Assembly (NCBI GenBank): GCA_964496875.1
Contig: CAZCBH010000004.1
Span: 1 to 64,000, forward strand
DNA: 64,000 bases
Origin: RI-106 sp964496875
GTDB lineage: Bacteria; Cyanobacteriota; Vampirovibrionia; Obscuribacterales; Obscuribacteraceae
Reading direction: 5' to 3'
Within the stretch, counting starts at the first letter, position 1, and every line of letters starts with the position of its first letter. A model generated the notes under the pieces. It ran no database searches. It had not been told where the DNA came from and saw only the letters and a list, made by a program, of their open reading frames with translations. This document shows, piece after piece, positions 10,801 through 17,572 of the stretch. The position numbers and the translations under genes were made by a program.

Positions 10801-11749
10801 CGGTGAAAGCCTCTATGGTCTTATCTACCGTACTTCTTGCCGCCTGGCTCAGATCCTCTACGGTGGTGCTCAACCGGGTGCTGAAGGACGGGCTGGACGG
10901 AATTACCGGACCGGGTTTTGCTGTTCTTGCGGCGATGGCGGAAGCATCATCGCCCAGGGTCACAGCAGGGTTGGCACGGGCTGCATCGTCGAGCACGGAG
11001 CCGGGTCTAAATTTGGTGGCCACATCGTCGATGATGCTGCCTGGCTTTACTCTGCTGACCAGACCCAGAGCATCGTCCATTTTTGTGGCGGTATTGAGGG
11101 CTCTGCCTGTGTTGGTTAATCCGGTGGTGCCTTTTGCGGTAGCTGCTCCAGGAATGAAGAATGAGCCCACAAATGCGGTGGTCTCACCGATGGCGTAGGT
11201 GTCGCCGGACATCACTTTTTTGGTCTGATCGGCTATGGCGTCGCCGATGGCGGCTCTCGCCTTGCTGTCCGTGACTGTGGTGGCCAGGGTGTGTCCGGTA
11301 TTGACGAGGTTGCCGGCTAAGCTCCTGTCTGCGTCCTTGACTCTCTGTTCGGAGGTCTTCTCTTCGTTGAGGACCATCTTTGCCATGCCGGTGACAATCT
11401 TGGCACCACCGTCGGTCAAACCGGAGAGGAAACCTCCTTTCTCCGGGGGTTTCTCGATTTCGGCGCCGGTCAAGCGGATGGTCTGGCTGGTTCCTATTAT
11501 TGATGCAGTATCCACCATGGCTAATTTGGGGAGACTGCTCGTCGTATCGGCTGGTTTGGCTTTGGTATCGGGTGTTGCTGAAGCTAGTTCTACCTTTGCC
11601 GGTTCAGACTTCTGGGAAGCGGCAGGTGCGGGAGTTTCTTTGGCCAGGCTGGCGATGGATAGTAATTCGGAAGAGCCGCCAGCGTTATCTTTCGAATCCT
11701 TGTTGGAGGATCCGTTTAAATCTTCAAAAAAGCTGGTTGTTTTAGCCAT
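4835..11749 (-). CDS. Giant repeat-rich helical protein (2304 residues)
   Basis: One uninterrupted frame of 2304 codons. I start at the ATG at 11749 (MAKTTSFFEDL); the frame extends to a TTG at 11779. The N-terminal 400 residues have a Gly/Ala hydrophobic patch (ETTAFVGSFFIPGAATAKG, about residues 185-203). Then come Pro-Val-Val-Arg-Glu-Ala-Gly-Asp-Val-Lys decapeptides (about 393-477) and at least five 120-residue repeats (about 600-1200) with the pattern SLDDLVKNVAKEDP and LGDDVPAKFADDLRTVT. Long Ala/Arg/Asp/Thr-rich helical stretches follow. A single possible membrane helix lies near residues 1985-2000 (AWLGGGVAGTYFVADAWI). There is no signal peptide or recognised catalytic domain. It resembles long coiled-coil scaffold or surface proteins. 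Function unknown; the reading frame is certain. Confidence 0.85.
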   Translation of the reverse strand: MAKTTSFFEDLNGSSNKDSKDNAGGSSELLSIASLAKETPAPAASQKSEPAKVELASATPDTKAKPADTTSSLPKLAMVDTASIIGTSQTIRLTGAEIEKPPEKGGFLSGLTDGGAKIVTGMAKMVLNEEKTSEQRVKDADRSLAGNLVNTGHTLATTVTDSKARAAIGDAIADQTKKVMSGDTYAIGETTAFVGSFFIPGAATAKGTTGLTNTGRALNTATKMDDALGLVSRVKPGSIIDDVATKFRPGSVLDDAARANPAVTLGDDASAIAARTAKPGPVIPSSPSFSTRLSTTVEDLSQAARSTVDKTIEAFTGRSVPKLATETGTGATLRTGNGSSLLEGLGVKTPGNATPGRFTLPRTGKPGSILDEIGTGSLADDVARGPKPVVAERAPVIREAKPVVHEANPVVREAGDIKPVVREAGDVKPVVREAGDVKPVVREAGDVKPVVRETQPVIREAGDVKSVVREPQPVIREANPVLTRTLEESKGAIARQTENAGTALRQTSDDFTRTLDDLATKSGPQARGPIQSIKQLTEEIKTGNAGAEAVVKLEQSMKDLGRALPENLADDFSRLATKADDLKMSTGRNTATREISTGVKEAADTAVAAKRTLGQASRNFNTNLDDLVRNVAKEDPALARTLKTRVDDIKVISEKLATGADDTAARTQLQQAVKRLGDDVPAKFTDDLQAVTGSADDLSIASSNSRVAKVTARETASSGEVAAEATRVMTEKSGNFSTALDDLVRNVAKEDPALARTLRTKVDEIKELSGQIAGKTASGADDVVARTRLQEALKSLGDDVPAKFGDDLRTVTRSADDFTAASSNSRLATETAREVAGAGRLATESTKVLGESTNRLGTSLDDLVKNVAKEDPILARTLRTKVDDIKELSGQIANKTVNGTDDVVGRAKLQEALKSLGDDVPAKFADDLRTVTRNADDFSSASANTRVATETAREVTAAGRLATESTRVLGESTKRLGTSLDDLVKNIAKEDPVLSRTIQTRVDDIKELSGQIAGKTANGADDVVARTRLQEALKSLGDDVPAKFADDLRTVTRNADDFSSASANTRVATETAREVTGAGRLATESTRVMGETTKRLTTSLDDLVRKVADDNPNIGRNLRTRVEEIKDLSRQIANKTATGTDDIAARTRMQEAVKQLGDDVPAKFADDLRTITRNADDFSSASANTRVATETAREVSGTARILRESIKDVNESASRLSQTVNSTREGLVAKLPAEIRPTVVNELDNIAAATRELGTSASPRAVGNLRTSVERLVEATGANTTDDVLRVAREARELLKNVSRRGTAEESFAQASSRARRIPQLGDDLVTRSGNISDDISLLTRRISDEAGNNGGIRTAIDKARGRTTTGLVDDLKVVDDAVQKIGRGTETAATLRKAEEALERLSTTPGKQFGAQISNVVDDTRALIKAARETRPIAAARTGADDLVRFADDLSGEAQRVMTRPGSQLPAKVTEDLRSISEASRKLGRSGGDDLAELSTIENSMQRLRTNIQKVEGGQGLIDDLERAVEKTRNQALEVARTTRIANLTDDATREANKVGTLVREVQENVAVAGKPSRYVSRQLKELDDTARNLVDSADPSVGIRSMRQNIANLKEARVNIPRALEESVEVLSNRATGINALRNTTNGAKTVERIREAVTAATTNLGDDATRLALRTGDDITIKAGTEARVKSIVDDLADDSAALRRSDSTAARNEIQKRIDNSLTALRESGNARLANQLDEALQSQRFQQVQDANRLLAGRIEAQAADLVPAAARPGRQAAEGALATTARDTATLTRIETAARKLAAGDNNPQHLASITRSLEELSPSLQRQLKPIVEELKLGITEGAKAGDHLVTANARVISDSLTRNGRLLQSPETFASVRQRLDVIRTIQGDSETLRQLGNLLHEMEADMARIANPATFRSMVNWTNNRLGITRAPAHVEGLTSDSAKIRELLGASESPSFFGNLSRVLSAEPQLAGQLGKDLAWLGGGVAGTYFVADAWIRGYSNEINARLEKIAGESVQSVGEITNGNQTRAENKAAFLKVDSAAAAEESRRAAASRSEGSERSDRTSGDDNAKASVLDFSPVVSRIVRAAGRVEQQIELSKLTGIISGSDFEMSDAARARRDFGKLRTWSGLAAVAPAVETAQTILPPFKPITFKNREPDIRQPQVNFEKPAQPRFSPRKVAELMSKLKDKESIEESGTRLAGIYGGSAATTTNYGTVFGNTLRSTSLRLIQSGMEKTEANGVDNAGTGGTANQAPNTFTTYASNTGMQFASTGNDPQNSDEEEARSILVEALESGEAAV
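8160..9960 (-). repeat. Five tandem 360-bp (120-residue) repeats within the giant gene
   Basis: The segment GTCGTCGGCG and its flanks recur at about 8219, 8579, 8939 and 9299, and in weaker form at 9659, always exactly 360 bases apart, so each unit encodes 120 residues. Two neighbours share an exact 98-base match (8565-8662 and 8925-9022), which implies recent duplication or gene conversion. Degenerate copies continue beyond both ends. Boundaries are approximate. Confidence 0.85.
10391..10510 (-). repeat. 30-bp tandem repeat, four near-identical copies
   Basis: Four head-to-tail 30-base units begin at 10391, 10421, 10451 and 10481 and differ by one base. They encode the decapeptide Pro-Val-Val-Arg-Glu-Ala-Gly-Asp-(Val/Ile)-Lys in the giant protein. 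Degenerate copies flank them from about 10318 to 10570. Identity this high makes the array a likely site of slippage and length variation. Confidence 0.9.
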
Positions 11750-12068
11750 TTTTCCAGATTTCCACCGATACGCTGGCAAGTAGCCGTTTTGCCATTGTTC
11801 GAGGCTTTTAGTCCGCCTCTTGACAGCTTATATGCAAGCTGGACAATTTTTGGACAAATTTTTCGCCGTGCCTTCCTGACCACCTGTTACCAGGATAGCT
11901 GCCAAGGGGGCGCGGGGGCTGTGGGGAAATTACGCATCAATTGCATATTTAATGAAAATGAGGCCATGAATATTGATCTATTCGATCCCCAACTGTTAAA
12001 TTCCCAAGTGGTGCCCCGATTAAACCGCAATAGCGCCGCTTGACAACCCTCTGGGGCTTTTGATCAGC
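11750..12068. other. Intergenic region between the giant gene and cysE
   Basis: No supported gene. The two flanking genes diverge, so promoters for both should lie here. On plus, TTGACA at 11819-11824 is followed 16 bases later by GACAAT, a moderate match. On minus, TATAAG near 11830 has a TTGTCC about 19 bases upstream, a weak match. Nothing else is evident. Confidence 0.3.
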
Positions 12069-12815
12069 ATGTTTTCCGACTATTTGGAAGAGATAATCAC
12101 TACTATCATGGAGCTCGATCCGGCAGCCAGGAGCCGGTTTGAGGTCATTCTCTGCTATCCGGGATTCCATGCCCTGGTGTTTTACCGGTTTTCAAATAAA
12201 CTCTGGAAGAGCAAGCGACTAACCCTGGCTCGCTTTGTATCGCATCTTGGCCGGATGCTTACCGGAGTCGAGATTCATCCGGGAGCAACCCTGGGACGGC
12301 GTTTTGTTATAGACCATGGCATGGGAGTGGTTATCGGAGAGACCGCCGTGGTCGGTGACGACTGTTTCATTTACCAGGGCGTGACCTTGGGAGCCGGTCC
12401 GGAAGCCCGAGAGGGGGAGAAGACCCGGGGAGTGAAAAGGCACCCGACCCTGGGTAATGGCGTTGTTGTCGGCTCCGGGGCTGTGATTCAGGGCGATATC
12501 CTCATAGAAGACAACGCCCGGGTGGCGTCGGGCTCGATAGTACTCAAGAACGTTCCGGCTAATTCCATTGTTGTGGGAGTGCCGGGCAGAGTTATTTATC
12601 GCGATGGTAAGAAGGTGGATAACTCTATCCCCGACATCGAGGCCGAAGCTATTAAGCGCTTGAAAAACCGTCTCGATTCGCTGGAGAAGAAGCTAGCTTC
12701 GATGCCCAATCTTTGTGAAGATGATGATAAATCAGATGCTGAAAGCCCGGAAGATGGCGCTTCGACGGACAATTCGGACCCTGTCGATGTTTTCTTACAG
12801 GGAGCGGGCATATAA
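12069..12815 (+). CDS. cysE: Serine O-acetyltransferase
   Basis: CysE acetylates serine with acetyl-CoA, the step that commits serine to cysteine. The 248-residue protein is the short form without the long N-terminal helical domain of enterobacterial CysE. It contains the left-handed beta-helix hexapeptide repeats: GVEIHPGATLGRRFVIDHG near residues 68-86, then GVVIGETAVVGDDCFIYQGV with the family His/Asp pair, then HPTLGNGVVVGSGA. It ends in an acidic, Asp/Ser-rich tail of about 40 residues that is not typical. The ATG at 12069 is chosen; a TTG at 12060 is the alternative, and neither has a good ribosome site. Confidence 0.88.
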   Translation: MFSDYLEEIITTIMELDPAARSRFEVILCYPGFHALVFYRFSNKLWKSKRLTLARFVSHLGRMLTGVEIHPGATLGRRFVIDHGMGVVIGETAVVGDDCFIYQGVTLGAGPEAREGEKTRGVKRHPTLGNGVVVGSGAVIQGDILIEDNARVASGSIVLKNVPANSIVVGVPGRVIYRDGKKVDNSIPDIEAEAIKRLKNRLDSLEKKLASMPNLCEDDDKSDAESPEDGASTDNSDPVDVFLQGAGI

Positions 12816-12927
12816 ATCGAGAGTTAACCAGGGAGTTAACCAAAGGACCGAAGTACGGGAATTCGCTTCATAAAAGAGTAGAATTATTCTGGTCCTAAGG
12901 AATCGTATAGTGAGGAAAGGCTCTGCC

Positions 12928-13137
12928 ATGGCAGAAAGCGAACTTGAGAAAGCGTTTGAGACTCTAACCGAAGCTTTGACTTTGACCGAGTCCGAGATAA
13001 CCGAAGAAGTAAAGGTGATTGAGCAGCAGATTCAAGAGCTCAAAGATCGGATTGTCGAACTCAATACCAAACAAGAAGCCCTTGCCCATGACCGGGAATC
13101 TCTCTCCGAGATGTTCAGCCGCTACGCATCCGATTAG
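12928..13137 (+). CDS. Small coiled-coil protein (69 residues)
   Basis: A short, very acidic protein of continuous helical heptads (EEVKVIEQQIQELKDRIVEL), predicted to form one coiled coil and no more. The ATG at 12928 has GGAAAGG 7 bases upstream, an excellent ribosome site that supports real translation; a GTG at 12910 is less likely. It sits 112 bases after cysE on the same strand. Function unknown; similar small helical proteins often act as adaptors. Confidence 0.6.
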   Translation: MAESELEKAFETLTEALTLTESEITEEVKVIEQQIQELKDRIVELNTKQEALAHDRESLSEMFSRYASD

Positions 13138-13266
13138 CCTCCTAGCCACTGTTTGTGGTGCGCCTGCATTCTCCTGTAATCTGTCAATAATGTAATATTG
13201 TCGTGTGCCGACCTTGGGTCGAACATATGACCGGAACCTCTCAGACGCATGGCCTTTGATCGATAG

Positions 13267-13851
13267 ATGTCAGCAAGTTGTCCCTACTGCGGAGCAAAAT
13301 TAAATCTAGGTCTCAGATTCTGCGTGGTATGCGGCCGGCATGTCACCACGGATAATCTAGGTAAGTACGGCGGTCTCAGGGGCGGTTTCCGACCTGCTGA
13401 TATCACTCGCAGATTGGACGAGATCATTTCGGTCGGTAGATTCAAGAAATCCCGGCAGTCCCATAATGTGCAGAGGGTGGCCCGTTGGACGATAATCAAT
13501 ACCGTCTACCTGGTGGTTGCCACCGGATTGTTCTATTCTGCCGTGGTCTATAGCCTGGAGCTCATGTTTCCCGGAAAGTTCAAAGAGACTCAGCTTCCGG
13601 TGGAGAGCCTGATTGGCCTGTTCAATAAGCACAAAGATAAGATTCCTGTGGTCATCCCCCCTGCCAAGGCTCCGACCGATTCGGGACCCTCCGCCGATGA
13701 CGGCAATAGTGCTGTCAATGATGCCGCCAAGCAGAGCGCGTCTGCCCAGAAGAGCAAAAACACGTCTGCTTCTTCCAGCAAAAAACAGGCGAAGAGAGCT
13801 AAGAAGAAAAGCAAGAAGAAAGCTGCTCGCAGAAAGCGGCGACAGAATTAG
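13267..13851 (+). CDS. Zinc-ribbon, single-membrane-helix protein with a basic tail
   Basis: A 194-residue protein in three parts. Residues 5-22 form a zinc ribbon with two Cys-x2-Cys pairs (CPYCGAKLNLGLRFCVVCGR). One membrane helix lies at about 72-92 (TIINTVYLVVATGLFYSAVV). The C-terminus from about 145 is low complexity, running from Ser/Ala to a run of Lys/Arg. The basic tail could bind nucleic acid or anionic lipid. Orientation and function cannot be told. Zinc-ribbon membrane proteins of this kind also occur at 36227. The ATG start has no strong ribosome site. Confidence 0.62.
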   Translation: MSASCPYCGAKLNLGLRFCVVCGRHVTTDNLGKYGGLRGGFRPADITRRLDEIISVGRFKKSRQSHNVQRVARWTIINTVYLVVATGLFYSAVVYSLELMFPGKFKETQLPVESLIGLFNKHKDKIPVVIPPAKAPTDSGPSADDGNSAVNDAAKQSASAQKSKNTSASSSKKQAKRAKKKSKKKAARRKRRQN

Positions 13852-13866
13852 TAAATCGACTATCGA

Positions 13867-14109
13867 TCAACCGGAGAATTCCGCCCCACCCCGGGGTTTT
13901 TCATGTTCTCTGGCGATTCTTGCTATGCCCAGGTTGAACATGGTTTCGAGTTCTTCACGTGACCAGGACTTCTTCACCTTGGGCGAGTGATAGAGGTTGG
14001 CTCTGACCAGCTTATCACCGGCGCTGGTGATTTCGTAGAAATATTCTTTCTCGTAATATGGCGCCACTTTCAAAATCAGAAGCTGCCCTTTTTTGAATTC
14101 TAGATCCAT
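13867..14109 (-). CDS. Small conserved-looking protein (80 residues)
   Basis: A compact soluble protein with a beta-rich first half (FKKGQLLILKVAPYYEKEYF) and a helical second half (SREELETMFNLGIARIARE). It starts 10 bases after the acyl-CoA dehydrogenase stop on the same strand, so the two are likely co-transcribed. I do not recognise the family. Its small size, operon position and balanced composition favour a real gene. It converges on the zinc-ribbon gene at 13851. Confidence 0.55.
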   Translation of the reverse strand: MDLEFKKGQLLILKVAPYYEKEYFYEITSAGDKLVRANLYHSPKVKKSWSREELETMFNLGIARIAREHEKPRGGAEFSG

Positions 14110-14119
14110 GGGTGTCGAA

Positions 14120-15280
14120 CTAGATCGAGTCGCTGCCGGGACCAGCAGAACCTGCCGTCACAGTTACAAGTTCCCGGGCGAGATCTGCTTTCAACTCCAG
14201 GGCGCTTTCTTCGCAGAGTTGATAGATTTTTGCATCCCGCATCAGTTTCTCCACCGGATACTCCTTGCTGTATCCGTAACCTCCATAGATCTGAACCGCA
14301 TCGGTGGTGATGCGCATAGCCGCTTCTTGGGCGTAGGATTTTGCCACCATCGCTTCTCGAAAGGCTGTTTTGCCTTCATCCAGAAGATAGGCCGCTTGCC
14401 AGGTTAGATATCGAGCTGCTTCCAGCTCTCGTGCCATTTCGGCAAGCATGAAAGCGATGCCCTGGTGTTGAGAAATAGGTCTTCCGAAAGTCTGTCTCTC
14501 TTTGGAGTAGTTGATGGCGTGATGAAGCGCTCTGCCCGCTACTCCCACCGCTCCTGCGGCGATAAAGCAATATAGTTCGGGAAGAATCGAATGGATGATT
14601 GTGGAGGCTGCGCCGGCTTCACCGAGCAGGTTCTCCTCGGTCAATTCCACATTTTCGAAACTTACTGTGGTGACCTGTCTGGCACGTCTTCCGAAAGTGG
14701 GCACCTTATCGCCCAGGACAAGGCCGGGACTATTCGCCGGCACTAAGAAGGCTGTGGATGCAAGCTCTCCGTTCTCCCGGGTTTGAGATGCCACCACGAA
14801 GTACCAGGCGGCATGACCACCGTTGATGAGGGCGGTGTGGTGTCCGTTCAGGACATAAGAGCCGGACTGCTCGGTTGCCTCGATATCATCTTCGGTGGCA
14901 TCCTGACTGGCGTATCCGGCCAGAGAGCAGGAATTTAGAAGAGGCTCCAGAAAGCGAGTTTTCTGCTCTTGCGTACCATATTTCAGAAGAGCCAGTTGCG
15001 CGATGGCACTACCCTCGATGCAGGCTGATACCCCGCTACAGCCCGCGGCGAGCTCTTCGAGAATGACACAGGAGTCCAGAACTTTAAGCTCGAGTCCGCC
15101 CAGGGCTTCCGGAATCTGGAAATTGACCAGACCTATCTCCCAGGCTTTTTGAATTATCTCTGCCGGGTAATCGGCGGTTTTGTCGATTTCCTCGGCCCGG
15201 GGAGAAATCTCTCCTTCGGCAAATTCTCTGGCAAGTTTCTGGAATTGTTCTCTTTCTTCCGATAGTTCTAGGTTAGGCAT
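14120..15280 (-). CDS. Acyl-CoA dehydrogenase family protein
   Basis: These FAD enzymes oxidise acyl-CoA to the 2,3-enoyl-CoA and pass electrons to ETF. The 386-residue protein has the helical N-domain, RQTFGRPISQHQG near residues 262-274, and the classic C-terminal QIYGGYGYSKEYPVEKLMRD (330-349). The catalytic base of the usual YEGT motif aligns with Glu357 in CEES. The FAD/substrate motif normally read as LTEPxAGSD is replaced around residues 122-132 by YASQDATEDD, so substrate preference may differ. etfA and etfB lie 8 kb away. The ATG at 15280 has only a weak ribosome site. Confidence 0.87.
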   Translation of the reverse strand: MPNLELSEEREQFQKLAREFAEGEISPRAEEIDKTADYPAEIIQKAWEIGLVNFQIPEALGGLELKVLDSCVILEELAAGCSGVSACIEGSAIAQLALLKYGTQEQKTRFLEPLLNSCSLAGYASQDATEDDIEATEQSGSYVLNGHHTALINGGHAAWYFVVASQTRENGELASTAFLVPANSPGLVLGDKVPTFGRRARQVTTVSFENVELTEENLLGEAGAASTIIHSILPELYCFIAAGAVGVAGRALHHAINYSKERQTFGRPISQHQGIAFMLAEMARELEAARYLTWQAAYLLDEGKTAFREAMVAKSYAQEAAMRITTDAVQIYGGYGYSKEYPVEKLMRDAKIYQLCEESALELKADLARELVTVTAGSAGPGSDSI

Positions 15281-15717
15281 TGTCGATATACGCTCTCGTT
15301 TGCGCCTGGATTCGGCTTGGTACTTTTTTCTCTCATCTTCTCATCTTTAGAATTGTGACATGCGGGACCTTAGAGGGCTGTTGTTCTAAATCTCTTTTTG
15401 AGGACTCTTAGCAATTTATAACCATGAGCGTTTTTATTGCTGGTCTTAGTCTCTTTGAAACCTTTTCGATTTGAAGCCGTCTTAAGCAAACGTCGATGAA
15501 AGGCAATCGAATTAAATCGGCACCTGGTTGTCATTGAGCGGATGTAAGAGGAATTGTTAGAAAACCTTCACCATCTTTGTGCTTAGCTTGGAGAGTTCCA
15601 CTTGACCATGGCATTTCAGGAAGTCATGATAAGCGTTGCTGTCGGGTTTCAAATCCTGGCACCTGTCACCAATAGAAGTTTCAGACCGGGGCTTCGAAAG
15701 CCAAAAAGAAAGTGTCC
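15281..15717. other. 437-bp intergenic region between divergent genes
   Basis: No coding frame here looks real: the one longer minus-strand frame (15557-15739) is a shadow crossing into rpe. No promoter matching both boxes well was found, although the flanking genes diverge. A T-arm-like string at 15641-15671 was tested and rejected as a tRNA. Function not assigned. Confidence 0.35.
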
Positions 15718-16437
15718 ATGTCCGTACTGATTGCACCATCGATTTTGTCGGCAGACTTCACCAAACTAGGTGAAGAGATTAAAGCCGCCGAAAAAGGCGG
15801 TGCCGATTGGGTTCATGTCGATGTGATGGATGGTCGCTTCGTGCCGAACATAACCATCGGTATCCCGGTGGTGGAAAGCATTCGCAAGGCAACCGACCTT
15901 CCTCTCGATGTTCATTTGATGATCGAGGAGCCTGACCGTTATGTCGACGATTTCGCCAGAGGCGGTGCCGACTATATTACCGTTCATGCCGAAGCCGCAA
16001 CCCACTTGCAAAGGACTTTGTCTCATATCCGCAGTCTTGGTAAGAAGTCCGGTGTGGCTCTAAATCCTGCCACACCACCGGAAGTACTTTCGTATGTGCT
16101 TGGCGATATCGACCTGGTTCTGGTCATGTCGGTCAATCCCGGCTTTGGTGGTCAGAAGTTCATCCCCACGGCTGTAGAGAAGATTCGTCGTCTCAAAGAG
16201 ATGTTTGCCGAAGCGGGTTTTCCTGAGACCAAGATCTCCGTCGATGGCGGTATCAATCGTGATACCGCTCCCCTGGTTGTCGAAGCGGGTGTGGACGTGC
16301 TTGTCGCAGGTAGCGCCATCTATGGTGCCGACTGTGTCGCCGAAGCCATTAAAGAGTTGAAGCATCCAGGCTTCTCTGGTAGCAAGCCGCAGAATCCACA
16401 AATGAAAGGGTCTCAGTCAAAGTCTAAAATCTGTTAG
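15718..16437 (+). CDS. rpe: Ribulose-phosphate 3-epimerase
   Basis: Rpe interconverts ribulose 5-phosphate and xylulose 5-phosphate in the pentose phosphate pathway. The TIM-barrel protein of 239 residues carries the family set: APSILSADF at the N-terminus, VHVDVMDGRFVPN with metal-binding His and Asp, LDVHLMIEEPD, VMSVNPGFGGQKFI, and the closing KISVDGGINRDTAP and AGSAIYG phosphate-binding segments. A Ser/Lys-rich tail of about 20 residues is extra. The ATG at 15718 is preferred over a GTG two codons earlier. Confidence 0.95.
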   Translation: MSVLIAPSILSADFTKLGEEIKAAEKGGADWVHVDVMDGRFVPNITIGIPVVESIRKATDLPLDVHLMIEEPDRYVDDFARGGADYITVHAEAATHLQRTLSHIRSLGKKSGVALNPATPPEVLSYVLGDIDLVLVMSVNPGFGGQKFIPTAVEKIRRLKEMFAEAGFPETKISVDGGINRDTAPLVVEAGVDVLVAGSAIYGADCVAEAIKELKHPGFSGSKPQNPQMKGSQSKSKIC

Positions 16438-16472
16438 TTTCCGAAGTTTCATCAAAGAGAGAGGTAGGAAAA

Positions 16473-17054
16473 GTGTCCGGTCGCAAGTTAGTAAATTTAT
16501 CCCTGGTATTGAGCGTCATCTCGATGATGTCGTCACCGCTTTCGGTATCGGCCAAGCCTTCCGCTTCTAAAGAGTCGAAGCCGAAGCCGGATTACATCAT
16601 GGATACATCCCGAATCGGCCAATCTAATAACGGCATGATTCTCTCCAACCAGATCCTCGAACTCGGTGTGGTCACCCCCAGTGCCCTGCGTCTTCAAGGA
16701 GAGCAGGCTATTAGAATGGGGAATATTTCCCGGGCTATTCAGGTGTTGCAAAAAGCCGTGGAGATGAATCCCCTCGATATGGATGGAAGAGTGCTTTATG
16801 CAACCGCACTGGAGAAAAAGCTGATTAAACAGAAGAAAAGAGATCCCAAGCTCTATAACTACGTGATTAAGCAATGGACCTTCGTCTTCAAGCACTCGGA
16901 ATTCGACGACCAGAAAATGCAGGGACGCAACCACCTGATTAATCTTGTCGGTCGTGCGCCGCGCTGGCACGAAAGTGTCAAGCGCTATCTCGCCAACGTA
17001 ATGATTGCAGAAGACGGTGAAGTCGCTTTTGGCGGGGAAGCCCAGCTACAGTAG
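16473..17054 (+). CDS. Secreted TPR-like protein
   Basis: A 193-residue protein with a signal peptide (hydrophobic core residues 7-25, cleavage near SVSA-KP). After a basic linker, residues 74-110 form a tetratricopeptide-like helix pair (EQAIRMGNISRAIQVLQKAV then EMNPLDMDGRVLYATALEKK). The rest is helical. Such short TPR modules hold protein partners in the periplasm. The start is a GTG with AGGA 4-8 bases upstream. It lies 35 bases after rpe on the same strand and may be co-transcribed. No enzymatic motif seen. Confidence 0.62.
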   Translation: MSGRKLVNLSLVLSVISMMSSPLSVSAKPSASKESKPKPDYIMDTSRIGQSNNGMILSNQILELGVVTPSALRLQGEQAIRMGNISRAIQVLQKAVEMNPLDMDGRVLYATALEKKLIKQKKRDPKLYNYVIKQWTFVFKHSEFDDQKMQGRNHLINLVGRAPRWHESVKRYLANVMIAEDGEVAFGGEAQLQ

Positions 17055-17080
17055 TTCTGAAGGTTCTAAACCGGTGTTTT

Positions 17081-17572
17081 CTATTCAGCGTCATTCTTCT
17101 TTTGGGAGAGACGCCAGCGTACTATTATTCTGATTATTGTTCTGATTATTCGAAAAGCTCCCATTAATGTGGAGAGGAAGCCGATGATAATCCAGGGAAG
17201 ACACGGGTGCATGGTCAACACATGTTCTTTGGCTTGCATCATCGCCGGTGATAGAGCCGCTTTGACATAGACATCCTCAGGCAACTGGCGGGCTACTTCG
17301 AGAATAAAACCGATAGACATATTGAGAATACCGAAGAAGAACCAGGTCCATCCGGCTTTGTAGACAAAGAGAACAGGCCAGAATCCGGTAAGCATCAGGG
17401 CATCAGAGGTCCAGACATATCTGTCGCCCTCTTTGAGAAAGAATAGAAGCGCGAATGCAACTAGCCACATGGTGGTAGATGCGATACCAGCTATCTTTAC
17501 CGCTGATGATTTCGAGGGCTTCGAAGCCTTCGAAATCTCTTTATCTCGCGAAGCGGAGTTCTTTTCTTTCAT
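17081..17572 (-). CDS. Membrane protein with three to four helices
   Basis: A 163-residue protein: a basic, soluble first 25 residues, then hydrophobic segments at about 26-46 (IAGIASTTMWLVAFALLFFL), 57-72, 75-93 (GWTWFFFGILNMSIGFIL) and 122-143, ending in a basic tail. No family recognised. Its start overlaps the last 32 bases of the upstream TOPRIM gene on the same strand, which suggests translational coupling and a joint role. The overlap is the main functional hint. Confidence 0.6.
   Translation of the reverse strand: MKEKNSASRDKEISKASKPSKSSAVKIAGIASTTMWLVAFALLFFLKEGDRYVWTSDALMLTGFWPVLFVYKAGWTWFFFGILNMSIGFILEVARQLPEDVYVKAALSPAMMQAKEHVLTMHPCLPWIIIGFLSTLMGAFRIIRTIIRIIVRWRLSQKKNDAE

Noticed and set aside
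10188..11198. Long plus-strand open frame opposite the giant gene (and several similar ones from 4.9 to 11.8 kb)
   Set aside because: These are shadow frames created by the biased, repetitive codons of the minus-strand gene; they lack ribosome sites and recognisable domains.
12040..12068. TTGACA at 12040-12045 as a cysE promoter
   Set aside because: No -10 box follows at the right distance, and a start there would fall at or inside the coding region.
15641..15671. T-arm-like string ending in CACCA, resembling a tRNA 3' end
   Set aside because: The T stem does not pair properly around a 7-base loop, and no matching acceptor, D or anticodon arm lies upstream.
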